Shown: positions 1-7,583, counted from the stretch's first letter. The stretch is 18,249 bases of DNA from an uncultured Rubellimicrobium sp. (GCA_902805995.1 CADCUU010000091.1:1-18249); one strand, 5' to 3'. Translations and numbers: made by a program. Notes: a model not told the origin generated them from the letters alone.

Positions 1-428
1 AGAGCGGACGCGCCGAGTTCACCGCGCCCGAGCGGCTGTCCTCCCTGGGACAGTCGCCTAAGGGGGAGGAGCTGACCCTCGTGACGCTGCGATCGAACGA
101 CCAGTTCAACACGACCGTCTACGGCAACAGCGACCGCCTGCGCGGGATCGAGGGTGCGCGCGACGTGCTCCTCATCAACCCCGAGGAAATGGCCCGGCGT
201 GGCCTGTCCGAAGAGCAGCCGGTGACGGTCGAATGCGCGCTGGACGACGGCGTGCCGCGGATGGTGCATGGGCTCAAGGTCACGGCCTATGACCTGCCCG
301 ATGCCTGCGTGGTGGCCTACTAACCGGAGGCGAACCCGCTGATCCCTCTCGACCAGCATGACGAGATGTCCAAGACGCCCGCCTACAAGAGCACTCCCGT
401 CCGCATCCGGGTGGGGGCCCCGGCGTGA
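1..428 (+). pseudogene. C-terminal end of a FdhF/YdeP-type molybdopterin oxidoreductase, interrupted by an in-frame TAA
   Basis: The reading frame enters from the left edge (first full codon at 3) and encodes the C-terminal molybdopterin-dinucleotide-binding part of a formate-dehydrogenase-like oxidoreductase. The recognisable stretch is TLRSNDQFNTTVYG, followed by LLINPEEMARRGL. The frame stops at TAA 321-323 after VVAY. In the FdhF/YdeP family this spot normally reads like YYPE.NPLIPL. Here the same frame continues past the stop as PEANPLIPLDQHDEMSK and ends with PVRIRVGAPA at TGA 426-428, which overlaps the GTG start of the next gene. The original protein therefore almost certainly ended at 428, and a TAC-to-TAA change removes the last 35 residues. 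It could be a true nonsense mutation or a base error. The oxidoreductase substrate cannot be told from this fragment. Confidence 0.82.
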
Positions 429-1123
429 GCGGTTGGGACGGCGCCTATTGCGGACCCGCCCCCGATCCGTCCGAACTCCTGTGGCGCTGGAACCTGGAGC
501 CCACGGCGCTGGCCGCGCTCGCGCTCCTCGCTCTCTGGGCGGGGCGGAGCCGGCCGGGCGCGGCGGCGATGGTCGTCCTGGCGGTCGCCTTCGTGTCGCC
601 GCTCTGCGCGCTGTCTTCGGCGCTCTTTTCCGCCCGCGTCCTTCATCACGTCCTCCTCGTGGCCGTGGCCGCCCCGCTCCTTGCGCTCGCCCGCCCTGCG
701 AAGGGGCCGCGGTCCGTCGGGGTGCCCTTCCTCGCCGCTACCGCCGCGCTCTGGGCCTGGCATGCGCCGGTTCCCTATGACGCGGCCCTCGCCCACAAGG
801 GCCTTTACGGGATCATGCAGGTGAGCCTTCTCGGCACGGCAGTCCTGTTCTGGCGCGCGGCCTTCTCGCAGCCCGGGGGCTCGGGCGCGCCCTGGGTCCT
901 GCTGGCCTATATGGCGATGGGCCTCCTGGGCGCGCTCCTCACCTTTGCGCCGGGGTCGCTCTACGCCGCCCATGCTACGGCGCCGCTCCTCTGGGGCTTC
1001 AGCCCGCTGGCCGACCAGCAGTTGGGCGGCCTCCTCATGTGGGTGCCCGCCGGGATGCCCTTCGCGGCCTGGGGCGCCCTCCTCGCCCGCCGCGCCTGGG
1101 CGACCATGGGAGAGGCGGCGTGA
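425..1123 (+). CDS. ctaG: Cytochrome oxidase assembly protein, CtaG (caa3) family
   Basis: This is a 232-residue, strongly hydrophobic integral membrane protein with about six to seven helices, matching the caa3-type CtaG family (Caa3_CtaG) that helps assemble haem-copper oxidases, probably in copper handling. Visible family motifs are LHHVLLVAVAAPLLAL and WHAPVPYDAAL. The Glu-His pair I expect shortly before the TAVLFW segment reads Met-Gln instead, a possible divergence. The GTG start at 425 overlaps the ancestral stop of the upstream oxidoreductase (GTGA), and the stop at 1121-1123 overlaps the next gene's GTG in the same way, so the three look translationally coupled. The oxidase genes from 2082 are the obvious client. 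Confidence 0.85.
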   Translation: MSGWDGAYCGPAPDPSELLWRWNLEPTALAALALLALWAGRSRPGAAAMVVLAVAFVSPLCALSSALFSARVLHHVLLVAVAAPLLALARPAKGPRSVGVPFLAATAALWAWHAPVPYDAALAHKGLYGIMQVSLLGTAVLFWRAAFSQPGGSGAPWVLLAYMAMGLLGALLTFAPGSLYAAHATAPLLWGFSPLADQQLGGLLMWVPAGMPFAAWGALLARRAWATMGEAA

Positions 1124-1629
1124 GCTGGATCGAGCCACTCATCCCCCACATCAAGACGGCCCACGTGGGGTTCCTCGCCATCTGGGTCGCGGGCCTTGTC
1201 GCCCTGCCCCGGATGCTGGCCCGCCATGACCCGGCCATCGGGCAGTCGGACTTCACCCGCATCCGCCACGCCACCCATTACGGCTATGTCTGGGCCATCA
1301 CGCCCGCCGCCGTCCTCGCCATCGCCTCCGGCACGACCCTGATCTTCCTGCGCGAGGTGTTCACGGGCTGGATGTTTGCCAAGCTCGTCCTTGTCGGCGG
1401 CCTTGTCGCCATCCACGCCTGGGTCGGCCACACCATCGTCAAGGTGGCCGAGACCGAAGGCACCCACGAGCCGCCCGGACCGCTTCTGCCGACGCTGGCC
1501 CTCGTGGCCGTGGTCGTCGGCATCCTCACCCTCGTCCTCGCCAAGCCCGAGCTTGGGGAGGTTGCCCTGCCGGGCTGGCTTCTGGAACCGCGCGGGGGTC
1601 AGCTCCCCTTCGACGTGCCCAGACGATAG
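1120..1629 (+). CDS. HemJ/CopD-like four-helix membrane protein
   Basis: This 169-residue membrane protein has about four hydrophobic segments. It starts at GTG 1120, which overlaps the ctaG stop. The upstream in-frame ATG at 1039 would read through ctaG in another frame and is not credible. The segment IKTAHVGFLAIWVAGLVALPR, with His15, and WMFAKLVLVGG, with Lys88, resemble the first and third helices of the UPF0093/HemJ family (protoporphyrinogen oxidation) and of CopD-like proteins. In this setting it may supply haem or copper for the oxidase, but the exact function is inference. Its last 31 bp overlap the 3' end of the opposite-strand gene at 1599-2120. Confidence 0.65.
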   Translation: MSWIEPLIPHIKTAHVGFLAIWVAGLVALPRMLARHDPAIGQSDFTRIRHATHYGYVWAITPAAVLAIASGTTLIFLREVFTGWMFAKLVLVGGLVAIHAWVGHTIVKVAETEGTHEPPGPLLPTLALVAVVVGILTLVLAKPELGEVALPGWLLEPRGGQLPFDVPRR

Positions 1630-2120
1630 TCGAACACGAGTTTTCCCCCATGCCAGCCCGTCGCCGACACCACGAGCACCGCGAATCCCGACATCAGGAG
1701 GCCCCAGGGCAGCACCGCCGATTCATAGCCGGTGAGCCGCCAGCCCCAGTTGAGCCCCAGGAGCGACAGGAGCATCACCGCGATCACGAAATGGGTCCAG
1801 GCCGCCGCGCGGATGCGGATGCCCGGCACCATGAGGAGCTCCGCCGTCCCGGTCGCCCCGGCCGCGAGGCCGAAGAGGAACGCCGTGCCGGAGGCCCAGA
1901 GCGCTGCCCAGGCCCAGCGCTCCGCGCCCGACCACCAGTAGAGCACGTCCGCCCCGAAGGCGCAGAAGGTCAGCGCCACGGGGAACGCCACGCTCATGGC
2001 GTGGAGCGGATGGCCCCAGATCGCCACCTTCGACTCGGTCTGGTCGAAGCCGGGCGCGTTGTCGATCGGGTCGTCGAACTCGTGCGCCTCCTCCGGCTTC
2101 TGCACCATTTCCTGCGCCAT
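1599..2120 (-). CDS. DUF2231-type integral membrane protein
   Basis: The 173-residue protein has a hydrophilic N-terminus of about 30 residues followed by four helices. GHPLHAMSVAFPVALTF (around residues 36-52) and the C-terminal GWHGGKLVFDYRLGT resemble the GHPxHxxLVxFPIAL and GWxGGELVYxxGxGV signatures of DUF2231 proteins, which may bind haem; no function is settled. The ATG at 2120 is preceded on its own strand by GGAGG with about 6 bp spacing, so this start is well supported. The gene is inserted antisense between two rightward oxidase-related genes. It overlaps the 3' end of its left neighbour by 31 bp and leaves no intergenic space on the right. Confidence 0.75.
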   Translation of the reverse strand: MAQEMVQKPEEAHEFDDPIDNAPGFDQTESKVAIWGHPLHAMSVAFPVALTFCAFGADVLYWWSGAERWAWAALWASGTAFLFGLAAGATGTAELLMVPGIRIRAAAWTHFVIAVMLLSLLGLNWGWRLTGYESAVLPWGLLMSGFAVLVVSATGWHGGKLVFDYRLGTSKGS

Positions 2121-2837
2121 GCTCGCCTCCGCCTTGCCATCTTCGCTGCGCTAACGCTTGTGGTGCTGTCCGGTTGCGAGGAGAGGCTCTCGGCCCTGCA
2201 TCCGGCGGGTCCCGCGGCCCGGAACATCGCCACAATCTGGTGGGTGCTGCTGGCCGGCGCGACCGTGATCTTCCTGTTCGTCATGGCGCTGCTCGCCGCC
2301 GCTCTGCTGCGCCGCAGGGAGAAGCCGGCCCAGGACGGCGCCCCTCAGAACGGGCCGCCTCGGGACGGCGCGAGCGAGAAGGTCTGGTTCTGGGGCCTGG
2401 GCCTCGCCTTTCCGGCCGTGACGCTCGCCACGCTCACGGCCTACGGGCTTATGATGGGCGAACGCCTCCTGCCACGCATGTCGCCGGAGGTCGTGACCGT
2501 GGGCGCCGAGGGGCGTCAGTGGGCCTGGACCTTCCGCTATGCCGACGCCCCTGGCCGCGCGACCGAGGGGGTGCTCCATATCCCCGCAGGCCGCCCAGTG
2601 GACGTGGAGATCACCTCCGCCGACGTGCTCCACAGCTTCTGGGTGCCGCGCCTCGCGGGGAAGCTCGACGCCATTCCCGGCCACGTCAACGTCCTGCGGA
2701 TCGAGGCCGAGACGCCGGGCGACTATGCCGGGGTCAGTTCCGAATACAACGGTCCGGGCTACCGCGACCACGCCTTCACCGTGCGCGCCCTCGACGCCGA
2801 CGGCTGGACCACCTTCCTGGCAGGAGCCCAACCATGA
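2082..2837 (+). CDS. Haem-copper oxidase subunit II, quinol-type (no CuA cysteines); start uncertain
   Basis: This is a lipoprotein-type subunit II with signal LAIFAALTLVVLSGC (lipobox Cys at 2175-2177), two transmembrane helices and a periplasmic cupredoxin domain containing WAWTFRYAD and ADVLHSFWVPRL. The region that normally holds the CuA ligands reads VSSEYNGPGYRDHAF. Relative to CSELCGxxHxxM, both Cys are replaced (Ser219 and Asn223), His is Tyr227 and Met is His230, with numbering from GTG 2082. This resembles CyoA-type quinol oxidases, yet His184 and the KLDAIPGHVN stretch are as in cytochrome c oxidases. The start is problematic: GTG 2082 is the nearest in-frame start ahead of the signal, but it lacks a Shine-Dalgarno and overlaps the divergent gene by 39 bp. 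ATG 2119 is one base out of frame. The stop overlaps the next ATG. Confidence 0.85.
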   Translation: MRLLRLLHHFLRHARLRLAIFAALTLVVLSGCEERLSALHPAGPAARNIATIWWVLLAGATVIFLFVMALLAAALLRRREKPAQDGAPQNGPPRDGASEKVWFWGLGLAFPAVTLATLTAYGLMMGERLLPRMSPEVVTVGAEGRQWAWTFRYADAPGRATEGVLHIPAGRPVDVEITSADVLHSFWVPRLAGKLDAIPGHVNVLRIEAETPGDYAGVSSEYNGPGYRDHAFTVRALDADGWTTFLAGAQP

Positions 2838-5341
2838 GCGCGCCGCAACAGCCCCGGCGCATGACCGCTCTTCGCCTTCACCGGGCGCTCGACCCGATCT
2901 GGAAGTCAGACCCCCGGTTCCGGGGCTGGTTCACCACCACGAACAACAACGACATCGGCACGATCTTCATTGCGACCGCGACCGTGATGTTCGTGGTGGG
3001 CGGGCTCCTGGCGATGCTGATCCGCGCCCAGCTCGCCACGCCCCGCTCGGCCTTCCTCGGCCCCGAGGCCTATGCGCAGGTCTTCACGATGCATGGCACC
3101 GTGATGATGTTCCTGTTCGCCATCCCCTTCTTCGAGGCGATGACCGTCTACCTCCTGCCGGGGATGCTCGGGACGCGCGACCTGGCTTACCCGCGGCTCA
3201 GCGCCTATGGCTTCTGGTGCTACCTGATCGGCGCCGGGGCGATCATCGTGTCCATGATCCTGGGCCTGTCGCCGGACGGCGGCTGGTTCATGTACCCGCC
3301 CCTCACCTCCAGCGCCTATTCGCCCGGGGTGAACGCCGACATCTGGCTCCTGGGCGTGTCCTTCATCGAGATCTCGGCCATCTCCGCCGCCGTGGAGGTC
3401 GTCGTGACCGTGCTGCGCTACCGGGCGGCGGGAATGTCGCTCGACCGGATGCCGATCTTTGCCTGGTACATCCTGGTCGTGGCGGTCATGATCCTCACGG
3501 CCTTCCCTCCCATGATCCTGGGCAGCATCCTTCTGGAACTGGAGCGGGAATTCGACTTCCCCTTCTTCCAGGCCGCGCTGGGGGGCGACGCGCTTCTCTG
3601 GCAGCACCTCTTCTGGCTGTTCGGTCATCCGGAGGTGTACATCATCTTCCTGCCCGCCGCGGGCATGATCGCCACGATCCTGCCGGTGATGTCCCGCACG
3701 ACGCTCCTCGGCTACGGCTGGGTCGTAGGGGCTGCGGTGTCCCTCGCGGTGCTGAGCTTCGGGCTCTGGGTCCACCACATGTTCACCACCGGCATCCCGC
3801 ATATGGGCCTGGCCTTCTTCTCGGCGGCCTCGACGCTGGTGGCGGTGCCGACCGCGATCCAGATCTTCTCCTGGATCGGCACCCTTTGGAAAGGCCGGCC
3901 GGAGATGCACCTGCCGATGCTCTGGCTTCTGGGGTTCTTCGCGACCTTCGTGATCGGCGGGCTCACGGGGGTCATGCTGGCGGTTGTGCCGTTCAACTGG
4001 CAGGCGCATGACACCCACTTCGTGGTGGCGCACCTCCACTACGTGCTGATCGGCGGCTACGTGTTCCCCATGATCGCGGCGGTCTACTTCTTCATGCCGA
4101 TCCTGTCCGGCAAGGCCCGCTTCTTCAAGCTGGGCGAGGCGGCGTTCTGGCTCGTGGTCCCGTCCTTCCACGTGACCTTCCTCGCCGTGCACCTCGCGGG
4201 GCTTCTGGGGCAGCGGCGGCGGACCTGGACCTACGATTCCGGCCAGGGCTGGGAAGCGATCAACCTCGTGGCCTCGATCGGCGGCTTCGTCATGGCGATC
4301 GGCTTCGCTCTCGTCATCCTCGACGTGATCGTCAACGCGGTGATCGGCCCTCCGAGCCGCCGCAACCCCTGGGGGGCGAGCACGCTCGAATGGGCGACCT
4401 CCATGCCGTCGCCGTCCTACAACATCGCCTCCATCCCAGAGGTGAAGGGCCGCCATCCCCTGCACGACGACCCCGACCTCGCGGTCCGCATCGCGCGGGG
4501 CGAGGGGTATCTCGGCTGGCCGTTACGCAACCGTCGCGAAACGCTGGTCGTGTCCACGGCGCAGGGCAAGCCTATGCAGGTGGCGGTCCTGCCGGGCAAC
4601 TCCCTCCTCCCTTTCATCATGGCGGTGGTGACGAGCGTCGTGTTCCTGGCCCCGCTCTTCCACGCCTACACCGTGACGATCCTCGCGCTGGTCGGCGTGA
4701 TCGCACTCTCGCTCCGCTGGGCCTGGACCACCGGGTCCACCCGCGACGAAGGGCCTCTCGACGCGGGGCGGGACACAATGCTGCCCTCGGCTTGGGAGGT
4801 GTCGGACCCGCCCGGCTGGTGGGGCTCGCTGTTCCTGCTCCTCGCGGATGCGACGCTCTTCGGCTCGCTCCTGTTCGGCTACGCGTTCCTGTGGACCATC
4901 GCTCCCAACTGGCCTCCCCCGGCCTACCTCGCGCCGGGCCTTTGGGGGCCTGCGCTGGCGTTGGCCGGCACGGTCCTCCTCGTGAGCGGTCCGCGCCTGA
5001 CGGAAAGGTCCCTGCGCATGGAGCGCGGGCCCTGGCTGTCGCTGCTGGCGACCCTTCTCGGCGCGGTCGCGCTGGCGGGGGGTGCCGGGACCATATTCCT
5101 GGGGATCGCGCCCACCGCCCACGCCTATGATGCGACGGTCTGGCTCGTAGCCGCCTATGTCGTGCTGCACGCCGCCCTGGCGGCCATCATGGCCACCTAC
5201 CTCGCCTTCCGCGTGGCGGGTGGCTACGCCTCGGCCCGGCGCATCGGCGAGGTCCGGATCCTGAGGCTTTGGGCCGACTACGCCGTCGCCACGGGCCTCC
5301 TCGCCCTGGGCGCGGCCTGGGCACCGGGAGTCCTGGGATGA
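2834..5341 (+). CDS. Fused haem-copper oxidase subunits I and III
   Basis: This 835-residue membrane protein reduces O2 to water and pumps protons. AGGAG at 2822-2826, 7 bp upstream, supports ATG 2834. Residues about 30-520 form subunit I. His87 (in FTMHGTVMMF) and His402 are the low-spin haem ligands, and His400 (in VVAHLHYV) is the high-spin haem ligand. His265 (in FGHPEVY), His314 and His315 bind CuB, with Tyr269 for the cross-link. GHPE with Glu267 indicates an A1-type oxidase. Asp116 matches the D-channel entry Asp, but the two usual Asn positions are Val104 and Ser123, and the K-channel Lys is Gln343 (PTAIQIFSW). Residues about 655-830 form subunit III, starting at PPGWWGSLFLLLADATLFG. 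The fusion recalls caa3-type oxidases. Subunit II lacks CuA, so quinol is the likely donor. Confidence 0.92.
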   Translation: MSAPQQPRRMTALRLHRALDPIWKSDPRFRGWFTTTNNNDIGTIFIATATVMFVVGGLLAMLIRAQLATPRSAFLGPEAYAQVFTMHGTVMMFLFAIPFFEAMTVYLLPGMLGTRDLAYPRLSAYGFWCYLIGAGAIIVSMILGLSPDGGWFMYPPLTSSAYSPGVNADIWLLGVSFIEISAISAAVEVVVTVLRYRAAGMSLDRMPIFAWYILVVAVMILTAFPPMILGSILLELEREFDFPFFQAALGGDALLWQHLFWLFGHPEVYIIFLPAAGMIATILPVMSRTTLLGYGWVVGAAVSLAVLSFGLWVHHMFTTGIPHMGLAFFSAASTLVAVPTAIQIFSWIGTLWKGRPEMHLPMLWLLGFFATFVIGGLTGVMLAVVPFNWQAHDTHFVVAHLHYVLIGGYVFPMIAAVYFFMPILSGKARFFKLGEAAFWLVVPSFHVTFLAVHLAGLLGQRRRTWTYDSGQGWEAINLVASIGGFVMAIGFALVILDVIVNAVIGPPSRRNPWGASTLEWATSMPSPSYNIASIPEVKGRHPLHDDPDLAVRIARGEGYLGWPLRNRRETLVVSTAQGKPMQVAVLPGNSLLPFIMAVVTSVVFLAPLFHAYTVTILALVGVIALSLRWAWTTGSTRDEGPLDAGRDTMLPSAWEVSDPPGWWGSLFLLLADATLFGSLLFGYAFLWTIAPNWPPPAYLAPGLWGPALALAGTVLLVSGPRLTERSLRMERGPWLSLLATLLGAVALAGGAGTIFLGIAPTAHAYDATVWLVAAYVVLHAALAAIMATYLAFRVAGGYASARRIGEVRILRLWADYAVATGLLALGAAWAPGVLG

Positions 5342-5640
5342 GGGAGATCCTTCGCCTGTCCGTCCCCATCGCCTGCTGGCTCGCGGGCTTCAGCGCCGTC
5401 TACGCGCTCCAGGCCCTCTCCTGCTCGCGCCACTGGCCCGAGGGGCTGCCGATCCGGCCCGTCCTGCTGCTGGGCTGGGGCTTGGCGATAGCCGTCCAGG
5501 CGGCGCTCCTGTGGGCGATCCTGCGCGACCCCGCCGGATCGCCTTTCCTCCGGTTCACGGGACGCTCGCTGGCCATCGTCGCGCTCGTGGCCTCGGCTTG
5601 GACGCTCATGCCGGTTGCGCTGACATCCGTCTGTCTGTGA
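5338..5640 (+). CDS. Small three-helix membrane protein, possible accessory oxidase subunit
   Basis: This 100-residue protein starts at ATG 5338, which overlaps the stop of the fused subunit I-III gene (ATGA). I do not recognise a named family. It has three hydrophobic segments, roughly residues 4-25, 41-61 and 77-99, with a short Cys-containing loop SCSRHWPEG after the first. Tight coupling to the oxidase genes and a size typical of subunit-IV-like proteins suggest a small accessory oxidase subunit or assembly factor, but this rests on context alone. It is the last gene of the rightward respiratory run. Confidence 0.7.
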   Translation: MREILRLSVPIACWLAGFSAVYALQALSCSRHWPEGLPIRPVLLLGWGLAIAVQAALLWAILRDPAGSPFLRFTGRSLAIVALVASAWTLMPVALTSVCL

Positions 5641-5708
5641 GGAGTCTACGGCGAGAGCGCTGGAACGGACGCCGCCCAGCTTAATGCCAAGCGTTAGCCG
5701 GTGCCCGA

Positions 5709-6554
5709 TCAGGCTCGCCCCAGCGCATCGTCCTGCGGAAAGCCTCCCTCGTGAAGGCAGGTCAGCCGGGCCGTCCGGACACCTGCCCGCGCGGCCTGCT
5801 CGGGCGAGGCGCCGCCCAGCCGGGCGAGCAGGAATGCCGCGATGAAGCTGTCCCCCGCTCCTGTCGTGTCGACGGGCACCACAGGTTCGGCGGGGATGTG
5901 CCAGACCCCATCGCGGTCGACGACCGTCGCCCCTCCCGGCCCACGCGTGACCACAGCCATCGCCGCGCCCTGCACAAGCCAGTTCCGGGCCAGCGCCTCG
6001 GCAGGTTCCGAAGGCCCGGCGAGAGAGCCGAACGCCACCGTCAGCCCCTCTACGCCCAAGTCGCGCGGATGGGCGTTGACGGACAGGTCCTGCGACACCG
6101 ACCGCCCCTGTTCAGCAAGAGCGCGCCGCAAAGCCCCGCCATCGTCCAGCCAGCCGATATGGACATGGTCGGCGCGAAAGATCCGCTCCAAATCCGAGGG
6201 CGAAGGGACGTAGCCCCGGCAGGCCCCGAAGTCCTCGCGCGAGAGGATCCTCTCGCCGTCCGGCATCACGTCGATCTCGGTGACCGAGGTCGGTACGGGC
6301 CTCACCACGGCTCCGGCGATGCCCACGCCCTGGCCCCTCAGCACGCTCAGCGTGAACCGCCCGTCCTCGTCATCGCCCACCGCGCCGAAGTACTCGACCT
6401 CCGCCCCGGCCCGGGCTGCCTGGACCGCCACGTTGACCGCATTTCCCCCAAGCCGACGGACGACCCGCTCATCCGCGTAACGCAGCACGTCGATGCAGTT
6501 GTCCCCTACCGTGGCAAGGCGCGGCCGGCGGCCCCCGGCGTCAGTACTGGACAC
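5709..6554 (-). CDS. frlD: PfkB-family kinase, FrlD-like (fructoselysine/fructosamine 6-kinase)
   Basis: This 281-residue ribokinase-fold sugar kinase would phosphorylate an Amadori compound (a fructosyl-amine) at carbon 6 in the cytoplasm. The N-terminus TVGDNCIDVL followed by GGNAVNVAVQAARAG (residues 36-50) resembles E. coli FrlD (TIGDNCVDI, GGNAVNVAV). VDTTGAGDSFIAAFL contains the PfkB signature GAGD at 232-235, with Asp235 as expected catalytic base. The C-terminal ARLTCLHEGGFPQ also fits FrlD. The GTG start at 6554 lies within the end of the deglycase gene (14-bp overlap), so the two are translationally linked. The pairing with an FrlB-type deglycase is the best support for the call. 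The exact amine, such as lysine or another amino acid, cannot be read from sequence. Confidence 0.82.
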   Translation of the reverse strand: MSSTDAGGRRPRLATVGDNCIDVLRYADERVVRRLGGNAVNVAVQAARAGAEVEYFGAVGDDEDGRFTLSVLRGQGVGIAGAVVRPVPTSVTEIDVMPDGERILSREDFGACRGYVPSPSDLERIFRADHVHIGWLDDGGALRRALAEQGRSVSQDLSVNAHPRDLGVEGLTVAFGSLAGPSEPAEALARNWLVQGAAMAVVTRGPGGATVVDRDGVWHIPAEPVVPVDTTGAGDSFIAAFLLARLGGASPEQAARAGVRTARLTCLHEGGFPQDDALGRA

Positions 6555-7554
6555 GGCGGTAATAGCGGCGCGTCGTCAGCGGGTGGTCGCGCAGGACCTC
6601 CAGATGCGCGCTAACCCGCTCCAGCACGGTGGCGAGGAAGGCGGGCGACAGCAGGCCCCGCAGCTCGGCCGACAGACCAAGGGTCGGGAACTCCGCCGTG
6701 TCGATGGTCGTCAAGGTGCCGCCCACGGTCGGCACGAACCGCTCCACCCGCTCGGCCAGGGGACGCATCTCGTCCTCGCCCTTCAGCACGATGACGCTGA
6801 CCCCCTTCTCCACCAACTCCAGCGTGCCGTGGAAGAAGTCCGACCCGTGGACCGGGCGCGTGCGGATCCACTGCATCTCTTCCAGGATGCACATCCCGTA
6901 GTAGAAGGCCTGGGGCCAGGCGTTCCCGGCCCCGGTGATGATGTGGTAGCCGTGCTCGGCGATCAGTTGGGCAAACCCCTCGGCCCGCGGCTCCATCGCC
7001 TGCTTCATGCGCAGGAGCTGCTGGGGAAGGGTCCGCATCTCGGCCACCAGGGCGTCGTAGTTGTCGATCTCGCCCCGGTGCCTCAGCAGCGACAGCGCGA
7101 TGAGGAGCGACTGCACGTAGAAGCTTTCGGACGAGGTATCGTCCGCCGCTGCGTTCACCATCACATGGTCGCTGCCGCGCCCGAGCGGCGTCGCCTCATC
7201 CCCCACGAGAGCGATCACGACAGCGCCGCGCGCGCGGGCCATCTCCATCATCTGCACGCTTTCCCCGGTCGTCCCCGACAGCGAGGGCATCACGACGATC
7301 GAACCCCGGGACAGGTTCCGGGGCTCGGACACGAGAAGCTCGGCTGTCAGCTCGTCGAAGACCGGGAAGGCCGAACGGCGACGCAGGAACTGCACGGCCG
7401 GGCGCATTAGGATCGCCGCGCCGCCTGTGCCCAAGAAGTGGATATTCGGCGCGCCCGCCGCCAGCGCTCCTGCCACTGCTGCTTCGAGTTGGGCGGCAAG
7501 GGCCACGGCGCCCGACTGAATCGAAAGGAAACGCGCTTCGTCGAAGTTCAGCAT
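6541..7554 (-). CDS. frlB: SIS-domain deglycase, FrlB-like (fructosamine 6-phosphate deglycase)
   Basis: This 337-residue protein has two SIS (phosphosugar-binding) halves, related to glucosamine-6-phosphate synthase isomerase domains but without the glutaminase domain. It would split a 6-phosphofructosyl-amine into glucose 6-phosphate and the free amine. The phosphate-binding Ser-rich loop is MPSLSGTTGES (89-99). Glu226 (in LEEMQW) and His242 (in SDFFHGTLE) lie 16 residues apart, matching the catalytic Glu/His pair I recall for the FraB/FrlB group. The start at ATG 7554 is preceded by AAGAGG on its strand; upstream in-frame starts would run into the divergent regulator. It is first in a leftward frlB-frlD operon, diverging from a UTRA-type GntR regulator. 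Confidence 0.82.
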   Translation of the reverse strand: MLNFDEARFLSIQSGAVALAAQLEAAVAGALAAGAPNIHFLGTGGAAILMRPAVQFLRRRSAFPVFDELTAELLVSEPRNLSRGSIVVMPSLSGTTGESVQMMEMARARGAVVIALVGDEATPLGRGSDHVMVNAAADDTSSESFYVQSLLIALSLLRHRGEIDNYDALVAEMRTLPQQLLRMKQAMEPRAEGFAQLIAEHGYHIITGAGNAWPQAFYYGMCILEEMQWIRTRPVHGSDFFHGTLELVEKGVSVIVLKGEDEMRPLAERVERFVPTVGGTLTTIDTAEFPTLGLSAELRGLLSPAFLATVLERVSAHLEVLRDHPLTTRRYYRRVQY

Positions 7555-7583
7555 GGGGGCCTCTTGGGCGTCGGGACGGAAGG

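Noticed and set aside
2906..4465. A 519-codon open frame on the minus strand opposite the oxidase gene.
   Set aside because: Its product is rich in His, Arg, Asp and Glu with no recognisable domain, as expected from the complement of a GC-rich membrane-protein gene; the plus-strand frame has full oxidase motifs.
2150..5698. GCTAACGCTTG (2150-2160) and its inverse CAAGCGTTAGC (5688-5698) bracket the oxidase genes.
   Set aside because: The first copy is inside the subunit II signal-peptide coding sequence, and 11-base matches are frequent by chance at this window size; no target-site duplication or transposase.
5641..5708. Possible terminator between the convergent small membrane protein and kinase genes.
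   Set aside because: Only imperfect short pairings and no T run on either strand; nothing supportable.
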